Shown: piece by piece, positions 1 to 6,419 of the stretch | How positions within the stretch are numbered: position 1 is the first letter of the stretch | Layout: each line of letters begins with the position of its first letter | Source of the DNA: Paenibacillus lactis | GTDB taxonomy: Bacteria > Bacillota > Bacilli > Paenibacillales > Paenibacillaceae | Length of the DNA: 40,100 bases | NCBI RefSeq assembly: GCF_017873605.1 | Contig: NZ_JAGGKI010000033.1 | Coordinates: 1-40,100 of the forward strand | Direction of reading: 5' to 3' | Notes under the pieces: model-generated | What the model was told of the DNA's origin: nothing | Seen by the model: only the letters and a program-made list of their open reading frames with translations | Database searches by the model: none | Made by a program: the position numbers and the translations under genes

Positions 1-96
1 AATTTTATTGTCAGGCTAGCGTCTTTAGGCGCAGTTTGGCAACAAGGGGTTATACCCCAAGAGCAAACCACCCGTTTGACGGGTGGTTCTGATTAG
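1..96 (+). mobile_element. Probable right end of an IS200/IS605-type element
   Basis: Two compact hairpins follow each other here: GGGG/CCCC around TTATA at 46-58, then ACCACCCG/CGGGTGGT around TTTGA at 67-87. A short frame is open from base 1 to a TAG at 94-96. The second hairpin resembles the one at 40052-40070, which sits just before what looks like an IS200-type tnpA start. Subterminal hairpins recognised by TnpA are the rule in IS200/IS605 elements, so I infer that these bases are the right end of such an element whose body lies outside the window. It stops only a few bases from the end of the BlaR1-like gene. The alternative is a plain terminator for that minus-strand gene. Confidence 0.35.
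67..87 (-). terminator. Hairpin downstream of the BlaR1-like gene
   Basis: A perfect 8-bp GC-rich stem (ACCACCCG / CGGGTGGT) with a 5-base loop lies 11 bases beyond the stop of the minus-strand M56 gene. On the minus strand it is followed by a few T residues only, so it is a moderate intrinsic terminator at best. It may instead, or also, be the end hairpin of an insertion sequence. Confidence 0.45.
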
Positions 97-98
97 AT

Positions 99-1382
99 TT
101 ATTTGAGCTTATCAATTACTTCAGAAGTGTAAATTCCATCTTCTTTAGTAACTTGAGTCTGTTCGGCTGGTGTGAGTTTTTCATAAGGAACCAAGTTGTC
201 GTAACCTTTAGGCTCATAAAGCCCCAATTCTTTAGTTACTAATTCTTTCTCATCAGGTAAAAGAGCGTCATACTTAAAATAATGTATGCTTTGGGAGATT
301 GTATTTGATGCAGAACCACCGATCTCTTCAATGGTTTGATTAGTAGCATCGTTTATTGTTGCTTCAGTTTTGATCTCAGGTGAATTTTTTGAAGCCCAAA
401 CGGCTGTAGATGCCCCGATTGCTCCAACAGCAATGATTGCCGTTGCCGCAAAGATTACGGTTTGTCTTTTCAACTTCTTCACACTAAGCATCATGATCAA
501 TCTCCTTTTCAATTGTTTGCCGTCACTGGATAAGAAGGCACAGAATTGCACGGGTAAATTCCTTGACCCTTCCATGACGTTCAAGATCGTCTCCCCATAG
601 CGTTTTCGCTCGGCATAAGACATCTCTTTTACGACTTCTTCATCGCAAGAAAGCTCGCTCCATGTCTGAATGTCCTTGCGAAGAATGTGGACTAAGGGAT
701 TAAACCAGTGGATGGCGGACGCTCCCATCGCAAATGCTTTGACCCATATATCTTTCCGTTTTAAATGGGTCAGCTCATGACGGATCACCATACTCATATC
801 CATATCCGCCGTATTTTCCATAGGGAGGTAAATAGCCGGTTTCCATAGCCCGACAAGGACAGGACTCCGAACAGCAGAACTGTATACAAGATGAACGTTG
901 CTGCGCATGCCTAGAACTTCCTTCATTAAGGTAAGTTGTCTGTCAGCTTCACTGTTCTCTGGAACGGGGATGCGAGTTTGCTGTAATTTCCCTACAAACG
1001 TCCGATAGCAATACACCTGCCACGCTGCAAAAACTAAAGCTCCGATCCCCCACATACTCAAAGAGGCAAGGGCAATATCAGCCGAAAAATTCAGTTCTGG
1101 AATAGCCACTTTGGATAGATCAGGCTGTATTTGCTGCACACTCATAGGTAAACCGGATAAAGAAGGGTTTTGCTTCGGAGTAAAGAGCAACCCAAGACAT
1201 TGCAGAACAAGAGCTACGGGCAAAAGATAGAAGCCTACGGACATTTTGCTAAGTCCGTAACGCCACTTTGTAGGGAAGGCATCGGTGGGTAATAGTCGCA
1301 ACAATAGGATACAAGCTACAATGACACTACCCGCTACATTCAACGTAAACAGCAGTTCAAGAATGGTATTCATGAATGGCAC
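99..1382 (-). CDS. BlaR1/MecR1-like M56 family antirepressor metalloprotease
   Basis: This is a membrane zinc metalloprotease of family M56 that probably inactivates the BlaI-type repressor encoded just upstream when an extracellular signal arrives. Hydrophobic segments lie near residues 10-30, 47-67, 105-127 and 308-330. The zinc motif HELTH is at 202-206, with acidic candidates for the third ligand at 243-249. At 427 aa it lacks the roughly 250-residue transpeptidase-like sensor of true BlaR1. Its outer C-terminus is only about 95 residues and ends in two copies of a 19-residue motif (371-389 and 400-418; Y..L.P.E...VTKE.G.Y). The GTG at 1382 directly follows the repressor's TAG. An ATG at 1373, behind AGGTG, is an equally good start. 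The signal it senses is unknown; a beta-lactam is unlikely given the missing sensor. Confidence 0.85.
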   Translation of the reverse strand: MPFMNTILELLFTLNVAGSVIVACILLLRLLPTDAFPTKWRYGLSKMSVGFYLLPVALVLQCLGLLFTPKQNPSLSGLPMSVQQIQPDLSKVAIPELNFSADIALASLSMWGIGALVFAAWQVYCYRTFVGKLQQTRIPVPENSEADRQLTLMKEVLGMRSNVHLVYSSAVRSPVLVGLWKPAIYLPMENTADMDMSMVIRHELTHLKRKDIWVKAFAMGASAIHWFNPLVHILRKDIQTWSELSCDEEVVKEMSYAERKRYGETILNVMEGSRNLPVQFCAFLSSDGKQLKRRLIMMLSVKKLKRQTVIFAATAIIAVGAIGASTAVWASKNSPEIKTEATINDATNQTIEEIGGSASNTISQSIHYFKYDALLPDEKELVTKELGLYEPKGYDNLVPYEKLTPAEQTQVTKEDGIYTSEVIDKLK

Positions 1383-1766
1383 CTACTTTCCCGAAAACCA
1401 TTGCTTCAGTTCCACAATATCTTCATCCGAAAGCTTGTCACCGTCATACAAGGCTGCGATTAAATTTTTCACCGATCCTTGATATATTTCGTCCAGAACA
1501 TGCTGCGTCTCGGCCAGTTTGTATTCTTTCGGTGTGATCAGGGGCGTATACTTGTTCGTTCGGCCATGCTTTGTTGCTTTAAGCGCTCCTTTATCAACCA
1601 ACCGCGATAGGAAGGTGGAGATCGTTTGCGCTTTCCACTCCTTGCCCCGCCCAGCGAAAATATGCAGTAATTCGGTCGATGTGACAGGAGGGTCGCATTC
1701 CCAAATTACCTCCATGAGTTCCATTTCAGTATCCGATAGCTTTTGAATTTGGTTCACGGTGAACAC
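1383..1766 (-). CDS. BlaI/MecI/CopY-family transcriptional repressor
   Basis: A 127-aa winged-helix repressor of the BlaI/MecI family, of normal family length. The N-terminal part reads as the typical DNA-binding half (LSDTEMELMEVIWE at 10-23, then a recognition-helix region around QTISTFLSRLVDKGAL). The C-terminal helices would form the dimer and carry the cleavage region. Such proteins bind TACA/TGTA dyads, and three matching dyads lie directly upstream at 1804-1885, so autorepression of this two-gene operon is very likely. It is coupled to the M56 protease gene with no gap. Targets elsewhere in the genome cannot be seen from this window. Confidence 0.9.
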   Translation of the reverse strand: MFTVNQIQKLSDTEMELMEVIWECDPPVTSTELLHIFAGRGKEWKAQTISTFLSRLVDKGALKATKHGRTNKYTPLITPKEYKLAETQHVLDEIYQGSVKNLIAALYDGDKLSDEDIVELKQWFSGK

Positions 1767-1803
1767 CTCTTCAAATCGTTATGCGTCCATAACGAATCGT
1801 ATT

Positions 1804-1885
1804 ACTACACTACGTAGTGATTATAAATTACTACATCGTGTAGTGAGTGTCAAGCGATGTAGGTGGAATCATTACAAAATGTAGT
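1804..1885 (-). promoter_or_regulatory. Three BlaI-type operator dyads with candidate promoter
   Basis: Three copies of a dyad with six-base arms and a three-base centre are visible: 1804-1818 (ACTACA-CTA-CGTAGT), 1830-1844 (ACTACA-TCG-TGTAGT, perfect) and 1871-1885 (ATTACA-AAA-TGTAGT). The core TACA/TGTA is the known BlaI/MecI recognition element. On the minus strand a TTGACA lies at 1853-1848 and a TATAAT at 1825-1820. Their spacing of 22 is long, so the exact -35/-10 pairing is uncertain (TTGACA with TAATTT at spacing 17 is the alternative). The perfect dyad falls between the two boxes, as expected for repression. Confidence 0.75.
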
Positions 1886-1926
1886 ACCAGGGGGGAGGCA
1901 TATGTTTAGAGAAGATCAGTGACTTG

Positions 1927-2019
1927 ATGGAGGTTCTCAGTTACACGATAGGTTGGGAGGGAATTGAGTACGCATATGATGACGAATCTATGTTCATTGA
2001 TGATAGAATGGATACATAA
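1927..2019 (+). CDS. Possible 30-aa small ORF or gene relic
   Basis: An ATG frame of 30 codons, rich in D and E towards the end (EYAYDDESMFIDDRMDT), ends in TAA just before the 168-aa gene. The frame stays open upstream to 1885 without a good start. A strong GGGGGGAGG ribosome site at 1890-1898 is instead followed by an ATG at 1902 that gives only six codons. This looks like a leader peptide or a frameshifted remnant rather than a clear gene. Confidence 0.2.
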   Translation: MEVLSYTIGWEGIEYAYDDESMFIDDRMDT

Positions 2020-2027
2020 TTAACCAT
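2012..2027 (+). repeat. 16-bp repeated leader element, copy 1
   Basis: The sequence ATACATAATTAACCAT occurs here and again at 6387-6402. In both places it follows a -10-like box (TAGAAT at 2004-2009; TACAAT at 6377-6382) and ends about 20 bases before a gene start. It probably marks a conserved start-site and leader segment of two related promoters. Confidence 0.4.
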
Positions 2028-2047
2028 ATTAGAAGGTTGGAGATTAG

Positions 2048-2554
2048 GTGAAGATAGTATATTTCAATGATACCGGTAAGGAAATCAATATCCACCCCGG
2101 AACGCTCTCACATGGGACCAAAACTTCAAGCGAACCTATTCAACCCCTTGAGGAAAGAGTATTTGAGCTGCCAGAAGGAACCTATCCTTGGATTATGATG
2201 TGCGAGCATGATGGTCAGCTTTCTATTTTAGTATCCGGTAAGCAGGACGATGAGCAGGAAGGAAGTCTAGATGAAGAGTATGATGATGAGGATGAATATT
2301 ACGAGGAATACGAAGAGGCTGAAGAGTATGGAGAGTATGGAGATGATGAAGAGGAATCCGATCATGCTCGAAGGATTAAGGACGTCCGGGAGTATGCGAA
2401 ATCTTCAGCGAACTTGGGGGCTGTGTTGTTTGTAGCAGGGGCAGCATTGACCTATTTTACGGATAGTAAATTGCCGCTTTATGCAGGAGCAGCTTTAGGT
2501 GCTGTATTCTTCTTAATTTCTTTGGTGGTTTTCATAAAGTCTTTTAGAGTCTGA
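2048..2554 (+). CDS. Unknown membrane-anchored protein with acidic linker
   Basis: I do not recognise this 168-aa protein. Residues 1-70 look like a small mostly-beta domain (KIVYFNDTGKEINIHPGTL at the start). About residues 72-106 are almost purely D, E, Y and G and must be disordered and strongly negative. After a short charged stretch, two hydrophobic segments near 122-139 and 144-164 form a likely transmembrane hairpin. The gene starts at GTG, with GGAG a few bases upstream. The N-domain would probably face the cytoplasm, as there is no signal peptide. It stands alone, with the repeated leader element at 2012-2027 before it. Confidence 0.7.
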   Translation: MKIVYFNDTGKEINIHPGTLSHGTKTSSEPIQPLEERVFELPEGTYPWIMMCEHDGQLSILVSGKQDDEQEGSLDEEYDDEDEYYEEYEEAEEYGEYGDDEEESDHARRIKDVREYAKSSANLGAVLFVAGAALTYFTDSKLPLYAGAALGAVFFLISLVVFIKSFRV

Positions 2555-2622
2555 AGGATATATAATTTGGCAGTAAAAGTTCTCACTAAAGGTGCTATAA
2601 CCAAAGGAGAAGACGTTACAAT

Positions 2623-2859
2623 ATGAATCGATTTGTAATGATGTTACTCTTATTTTCGGCTCTTGTTGGCTGCGTCGGGGAACAGAATACCTTTCATGTC
2701 GAGGGTCCTGTAGAAGAGATTAATGAACAATCTTCACAAATTTACGTAGACGGATTCTGGCTGCCCGTTAAAAACATAGAAATTTACAATGTAGGTGATG
2801 TGATCAGTGCGGAAGTTAGAGTACTTCAGAAGGAGATCAATACATACCTGGAGGTATAA
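2623..2859 (+). CDS. Small predicted lipoprotein of unknown function
   Basis: A 78-aa protein with a type II signal peptide: a basic N-terminus, a hydrophobic core and the lipobox LVGC, with lipidated Cys17. The mature part of about 60 residues is probably a small beta barrel (repeated short strands such as FHVEGPVEEI, QIYVDGFWLPV, VISAEVRVLQ), similar in look to small OB-fold lipoproteins of Bacillales. AAAGGAG precedes the ATG. It lies 68 bases after the preceding gene and may share its transcript. I cannot give it a function. Confidence 0.7.
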   Translation: MNRFVMMLLLFSALVGCVGEQNTFHVEGPVEEINEQSSQIYVDGFWLPVKNIEIYNVGDVISAEVRVLQKEINTYLEV

Positions 2860-3003
2860 AGGTTAACAAAATAAAGTTAATTGAGTATCCCGAGAAATAA
2901 AACTGCCCAGAAATCGAATATCCTTAATCTGAAAGTAGATTGTTTGTAGTATAGACAAGAACATATTAATTTAAAAAGAATTCATTTATGGAGCTGAGAA
3001 TTG

Positions 3004-3387
3004 ATGTCTATATCAATGAAACTCATTGATATAGCGAAAGAATATGATCCCCCAATAGGAAAGGTTAAAGAACTTATCAAAGGACGGGAGGAGTTCATTA
3101 CCAGGTTTCCCAATAGAACAATTGTCAGCCATACCAATCACGGAGTAAGTATACATTCCAAAGATACCTTCATCTATTGGCTGGAACGAATGAATATTCT
3201 AGCAGGAATTGGTGGCGGCAATTCCTCAAAATTCGGCATTTACTGTGCTAAGGACGGGAAATATTATCGGGGATACGGTAACAACAAAATTTTACTTGAG
3301 GGTGAAGATCTCCAAACGAGATTTAACGCTTTAAAGGCCTATATTCTGCCATTTATAAAGTCAGGGCTGGGAGAATCGAAGAGATAA
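3004..3387 (+). CDS. Hypothetical protein, about 127 aa
   Basis: I do not recognise this soluble protein. The start could be TTG at 3001 or ATG at 3004; GGAG at 2990-2993 suits either. Residues 1-30 look helical (IDIAKEYDPPIGKVKELIKG). A middle segment has strand-like stretches and a Gly/Asn-rich turn (ILAGIGGGNSSKFGIYC). Aromatic and Gly-rich residues (GKYYRGYGNNK) come before a final helix. There is no signal peptide or membrane segment. The N-terminal helix pair could be a small DNA-binding unit, but that is a guess. Confidence 0.55.
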   Translation: MSISMKLIDIAKEYDPPIGKVKELIKGREEFITRFPNRTIVSHTNHGVSIHSKDTFIYWLERMNILAGIGGGNSSKFGIYCAKDGKYYRGYGNNKILLEGEDLQTRFNALKAYILPFIKSGLGESKR

Positions 3388-3627
3388 GCACTGGCGGCGA
3401 GCTCTGGGTTATGGTTTTGTTAAAGATTCTTAATAGGAGAGGTTTTCGGTACATAATTTATGTTATGTGCTGAAAATACCCCTTCGTTTCAATTAATCAA
3501 ATTTCTACTATATAAAGTAATTATGAATTTATTTTGGAATTACGCCTAACTATTGATTGTTTCTTTACGTTTTATACTATGAAGCAGCTATTAACTACTT
3601 CATAGATTATGAATTGGAGGTGAACAT

Positions 3628-3756
3628 TTGCAGAGAAGGCTTCCTAAGCTCCAAAGGAGTAATTAGCAGACATCAGGGGATCTACTTGGATTTCGTAAGT
3701 CGTACAAGCCAATATTCAATCCCAAACTATTAAAAGAATACGAGGTGGAAAAATGA
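3628..3756 (+). pseudogene. Short ORF with in-frame TAG, possible gene relic
   Basis: Within the 365-base gap 3388-3752, a strong GGAGGTGAAC ribosome site at 3616-3625 precedes a TTG at 3628. The frame gives 12 residues (MQRRLPKLQRSN), a TAG at 3664-3666, then 29 more sense codons to a TGA that overlaps the next ATG as ATGA. Read through the stop it would encode about 42 residues, translationally coupled to the peptidoglycan-binding gene. It may be a degraded small gene or a leader peptide. I see nothing else convincing in this gap apart from a lone TATACT box at 3573-3578. Confidence 0.25.
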
Positions 3757-4244
3757 AAAAAGCATTTTCGAAAGTCTTATTGCTTGCTTCTTCTATTTCT
3801 CTATCCAGTATTATATTTTTAGGTACTGCAGCTGATGCACTTTTCAGGGAGGAGTTCCCAACACTTCGTTCCGGTTCTTCTGGAGGGTATGTTAGAGCAC
3901 TTCAAGCTAACTTGTGGTCATCTGGATATCAATCAACAGTAGGGACGGTAGATGGCAGTTATGGTTCTGGCACTACAAATGCGGTGAAAGCTTTCCAATC
4001 AAGAGAAGGATTGACTTCAGACGGGGTTGCTGGCTCAGGTACATGGTCAAGGATGGATACTTATGTGATGCCTACTGGGGGGTATGGACAATACCGTTAC
4101 CTTCATCCTGGTAGCACAACCTACGAAACTATATATTCATACTATGCGACTAACGTCGATGTAACTATGAGTTATTATCTTCAATACAGATCAAATGGAA
4201 ATGTGGTAAGTTCTGGTTTAGTTTTCCAGAGATGGTTCAACTAA
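3753..4244 (+). CDS. Secreted peptidoglycan-binding protein (PG_binding_1)
   Basis: A 163-aa exported protein. Residues 1-29 form a Sec signal peptide (KKAF, a hydrophobic core, then AADA as the likely cleavage site). Residues 35-95 are a peptidoglycan-binding domain 1: L..GS.G..V..LQ..L...GY, then VDGSYGSGTTNAVKAFQ, then LTSDGVAGSGTW, which are the family's conserved signatures. The final 65 residues are Tyr-rich and probably beta-rich, with no catalytic motif that I can identify. It likely sits in the cell wall. GAGGTGG gives a good ribosome site. The next secreted protein follows 44 bases downstream and may be co-transcribed. Confidence 0.85.
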   Translation: MKKAFSKVLLLASSISLSSIIFLGTAADALFREEFPTLRSGSSGGYVRALQANLWSSGYQSTVGTVDGSYGSGTTNAVKAFQSREGLTSDGVAGSGTWSRMDTYVMPTGGYGQYRYLHPGSTTYETIYSYYATNVDVTMSYYLQYRSNGNVVSSGLVFQRWFN

Positions 4245-4288
4245 TATTATTCGAATATACTCAATAAAATCAATAGGAGGATGAATAC

Positions 4289-4927
4289 ATGAAAAAGTCT
4301 ATTCTAATTTCTTTAGGAATAGTGGCTGCTTTGGGAGCAAGCACTTCAATTTATGCTTATACCGCTGAACAACCGCTTGTAACAAATGTAAATGAAAGCA
4401 GCATATCTGAGTCTACACCGTCTGATTTGGAAGGTGTTGTTAATGAAAGCGATTTTACTGCAAATCAACTTCCTGAACCGGTTACTGTAAATATTGATAT
4501 TGAAAATGCTTCGACTGATGATATCCATATTCCGTTAGACTTGGCAGATCGAACAATGTCTCAAGCAAATATAAGTACTGCGTCTAACAATTCTATTGAG
4601 AAATTGGTATTGGTAAATGAAACTGATTGGGGAACAAATGTAGACAAGCGAGTAGTCTATGCTACTAAGAGCGGATCAGAAGTAACGTTTTTCCAAGTAG
4701 ACCGTGACCCAAATGTGTCTATTGACTATTTTAAAAATTTGAGCATATATGACTCTAGTGAAGTGTCCGTGATTGATATCAATGGATTCCAAGCAGTGAC
4801 TACAGATGAAGGCCCAAGGAAAACGGTCCACATTGTTACAAATGATCATGTATTTACCGTGGGCACAGTTTATGAAGATGTGACTCTTGATTATCTTATC
4901 GAACTAGCAAAAGAAATTAAAGAGTGA
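4289..4927 (+). CDS. Exported protein, DUF4367-like
   Basis: A 212-aa protein with an N-terminal signal peptide (KKSILISLGIVAALGAS, cleavage likely near AYA/TA). A Ser/Glu/Asn-rich linker to about residue 75 leads to a C-terminal domain. That domain's order of strands (RVVYATKSGSEVTFFQV, then INGFQAVTTDEG, then HIVTNDHVFTVGT) and final helix (TLDYLIELAKEIKE) resemble DUF4367-type sensor or anchor domains of Bacillales. No catalytic residues are apparent. AGGAGG precedes the ATG. The family call is by resemblance only. Confidence 0.6.
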   Translation: MKKSILISLGIVAALGASTSIYAYTAEQPLVTNVNESSISESTPSDLEGVVNESDFTANQLPEPVTVNIDIENASTDDIHIPLDLADRTMSQANISTASNNSIEKLVLVNETDWGTNVDKRVVYATKSGSEVTFFQVDRDPNVSIDYFKNLSIYDSSEVSVIDINGFQAVTTDEGPRKTVHIVTNDHVFTVGTVYEDVTLDYLIELAKEIKE

Positions 4928-4936
4928 TGCCAGACA

Positions 4937-4980
4937 AAAGCGAAGGATCGATCTTACTTAGAATAATCATCGTTCGCTTT
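4937..4980. terminator. Hairpin after the exported-protein gene
   Basis: AAAGCGAA at 4937-4944 pairs with TTCGCTTT at 4973-4980, with partial inner pairing. Read on the minus strand the second arm runs into TTTTGTCT, which suits a terminator for the relic at 4979-5127. On the plus strand it could also end the 4289 gene. The loop is long, so this is a weak call. Confidence 0.35.
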
Positions 4981-5127
4981 AATTGTCAGGCTTTACATTT
5001 CCAAACGCAAACAGAACCTGCCAGCCAATAGCCAGCAGGGTCTTTATGTGCCGCTGAAGTATTTCATAGCCCAACTAATAGACATGACGCAGCTGATTTC
5101 CATCATTAGGATCGGGTTCAAATGCGG
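4979..5127 (-). pseudogene. Minus-strand coding relic with internal stop
   Basis: Within the gap 4928-5280 the minus strand reads as a coding-like tail: SAFEPDPNDGNQLRHVY, an in-frame TAG at 5077-5075, then LGYEILQRHIKTLLAIGW and GNVKPDN before TAA. A hairpin follows directly. No start and no full domain remain, and I cannot name the family. It is probably the 3' end of a lost gene; chance is possible at this length. Confidence 0.25.
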
Positions 5128-5196
5128 ATTACACACTGACCGGTATCCTAATATCGTTTTGACGCCTAAACATAGTCGGTAAGTATCGATATAAGC

Positions 5197-5226
5197 AAAA
5201 AAAACGACAGCGTTCAGATGCTGTCG
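5197..5226 (-). terminator. Intrinsic terminator of the minus-strand lipoprotein gene
   Basis: On the minus strand a perfect 7-bp stem CGACAGC/GCTGTCG with an 8-base loop is followed by eight T residues. It lies 55 bases beyond the stop of the gene at 5281-5931, a classic Rho-independent terminator. Confidence 0.85.
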
Positions 5227-5280
5227 TCGAATAGGCCCTCTCCCCTACATATTCTAAGAGCCACGGATTAAATATGACAG

Positions 5281-5931
5281 TTACTCTTCTTTAAACTTTA
5301 TATTCGTTATTTCGGTTGTTGCGTTTCCGGATTTCCACTCCTCTGGAACAGTTTTTGTAGAGTAGAATCTGTCACTTTCTAATTGGAATGTATAGTTGGG
5401 TTTGAGTTCCTTATAGTCACTTGTAATGGAGTCATACACCGGATGATACGATTCTTCGGCGATATTGTTGCCTTTACCATCGTTGAAGTAAACTGTAACT
5501 TCGATCTCAGATATGGTTTTTTTTCCTTTGTTTTTGATTTTGAACACGACTCCCGGTACTTTACCGTCTAGCAAAGAATTTATCCATGTAGCCTTGAAAT
5601 CATAAACTTCAAGCAAGTTGTTGATGTATTCTTCTTCTACAGTGCTGTTGTAGTTACTGCCTTGTTCTGCTTTCGAATTGACTTCACTGCGGTATAAGTC
5701 TAATTTCTTTTTTAATTGTTCATTTTCAGAGTGCAGTTGTTCGAGTTCAACAAGTTGTTTCGCTTGCTCATCTAACTTTTTCTTGTTACAGTCTAGGTCG
5801 GCTACTACAGCCGAGAGTTGATCAGACAGTTCACCTTTCTCTTTTTCTAGCGTATCGTAGTCACTTTGCGATACACAGCCAACGAGCAAAAATGGAATGA
5901 TGCATACAATAATCGAAAGTTTCCTAAACAT
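5281..5931 (-). CDS. Coiled-coil lipoprotein with FxLYD-like domain
   Basis: A 216-aa lipoprotein. The signal peptide ends in the lipobox LVGC (Cys19). Residues 22-85 are a strong coiled coil with heptad leucines (YDTLEKEKGELSDQLSAV onward). The C-terminal half (about 105-215) is an Ig-like beta domain. Its pattern (VPGVVFKIKNKGKKTISEIE, then VYFNDGKGN, then LKPNYTFQL) matches FxLYD-type domains that support envelope protein contacts. It probably sits on the outer face of the membrane. It has its own promoter (5962-5990), ribosome site GGAGG and terminator (5197-5226), so it is an intact single-gene unit. Its partner is not visible here. Confidence 0.75.
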   Translation of the reverse strand: MFRKLSIIVCIIPFLLVGCVSQSDYDTLEKEKGELSDQLSAVVADLDCNKKKLDEQAKQLVELEQLHSENEQLKKKLDLYRSEVNSKAEQGSNYNSTVEEEYINNLLEVYDFKATWINSLLDGKVPGVVFKIKNKGKKTISEIEVTVYFNDGKGNNIAEESYHPVYDSITSDYKELKPNYTFQLESDRFYSTKTVPEEWKSGNATTEITNIKFKEE

Positions 5932-5961
5932 AGTTATCCTCCAATGTTTGTTCTCTCGTAC

Positions 5962-5990
5962 ATTATACCTAATTAATGAATAGGAGTTAA
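5962..5990 (-). promoter_or_regulatory. Sigma-A-type promoter of the lipoprotein gene
   Basis: On the minus strand TTAACT (5990-5985) and a perfect TATAAT (5967-5962) are separated by 17 bases. The distance to the ATG at 5931 leaves room for the GGAGG ribosome site. Confidence 0.6.
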
Positions 5991-5993
5991 AAT

Positions 5994-6062
5994 ATGGTTA
6001 AATATGCCTATGAATGGAGAAAGGTTTTACAGGGCTTCCGCCAGGACAATTGGGACGGTTGA
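5994..6062 (+). CDS. Possible 22-aa small ORF (MVKYAYEWRK...)
   Basis: TAGGAG at 5981-5986 lies seven bases before an ATG that opens 22 codons (MVKYAYEWRKVLQGFRQDN, then WDG). The composition looks protein-like and the start is well formed, but the frame is very short. It is either a microprotein or the cut-off start of a lost gene. It begins in the promoter region of the divergent lipoprotein gene. Confidence 0.25.
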   Translation: MVKYAYEWRKVLQGFRQDNWDG

Positions 6063-6144
6063 TTTGCATATGTCACCATTGATGCATGGTGTCCTGCCCA
6101 TGTGTTAATAACAACGGTAAAGCTTATTTTTCAATAAACAAAAC

Positions 6145-6177
6145 AAGCTGACATCGATATCTACCCGATGCCAGCTT
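6145..6177. terminator. Hairpin terminator, probably for the relic at 6185-6343
   Basis: AAGCTG-A-CATCG pairs with CGATG-C-CAGCTT, leaving one A/C mismatch and a 9-base loop. Both sides carry T-runs (TTTTC on plus; TTGTTTTG on minus), so it could act in either direction. It lies 7 bases after the stop of the minus-strand relic. Confidence 0.6.
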
Positions 6178-6184
6178 TTCTAAT

Positions 6185-6343
6185 TTATGATTCAGTCAGA
6201 TACGCACTTGCTCTCTGCCGAATGCTCGGTACTAGATTCATATGCACAACAGAACTAGATTCGCCATTCTGATGGGGTATAGAAGCCAGGACGGCACGGT
6301 ATACATCAGGATATGATTTCCCGAGATAATAGGTTTCTGTTCC
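6185..6343 (-). pseudogene. 3' fragment of an unidentified minus-strand gene
   Basis: The minus strand is open for 52 codons from just after a TGA (6346-6344) to a TAA at 6187-6185. It reads as normal protein (TYYLGKSYPDVYRAVLASIP, then NLVPSIRQRASAYLTES). No start codon with a ribosome site is visible, and a terminator hairpin follows at once. I take it as the surviving 3' end of a gene whose 5' part was lost when the downstream cluster arrived. The family is not recognised. Confidence 0.35.
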
Positions 6344-6363
6344 TCAGGTATCGCCTCTTAAAT

Positions 6364-6402
6364 CCTATTGTTATGATACAATAGGAATACATAATTAACC
6401 AT
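6364..6402 (+). promoter_or_regulatory. Inverted repeat and promoter before the MazG-like gene
   Basis: An 8-bp perfect inverted repeat, CCTATTGT/ACAATAGG with a 6-base spacer (6364-6385), covers a -10-like TACAAT at 6377-6382. It is followed by the second copy of the 16-bp leader element (6387-6402). The dyad is well placed to be an operator controlling the MazG-like/helicase cluster. No clear -35 box is visible. The regulator is unknown. Confidence 0.45.
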
Positions 6403-6419
6403 GTAAAGGATGAGAATCT

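Noticed and set aside
99..1766. A beta-lactam resistance operon
   Set aside because: The protease lacks the penicillin-binding sensor domain and no beta-lactamase or PBP gene is nearby; only the regulatory pair type is shared.
4983..4993. ATTGTCAGGCT repeated at 8-18 as a possible direct repeat of a mobile element
   Set aside because: Only 11 bases match and the flanks differ at once, so chance is a sufficient explanation.
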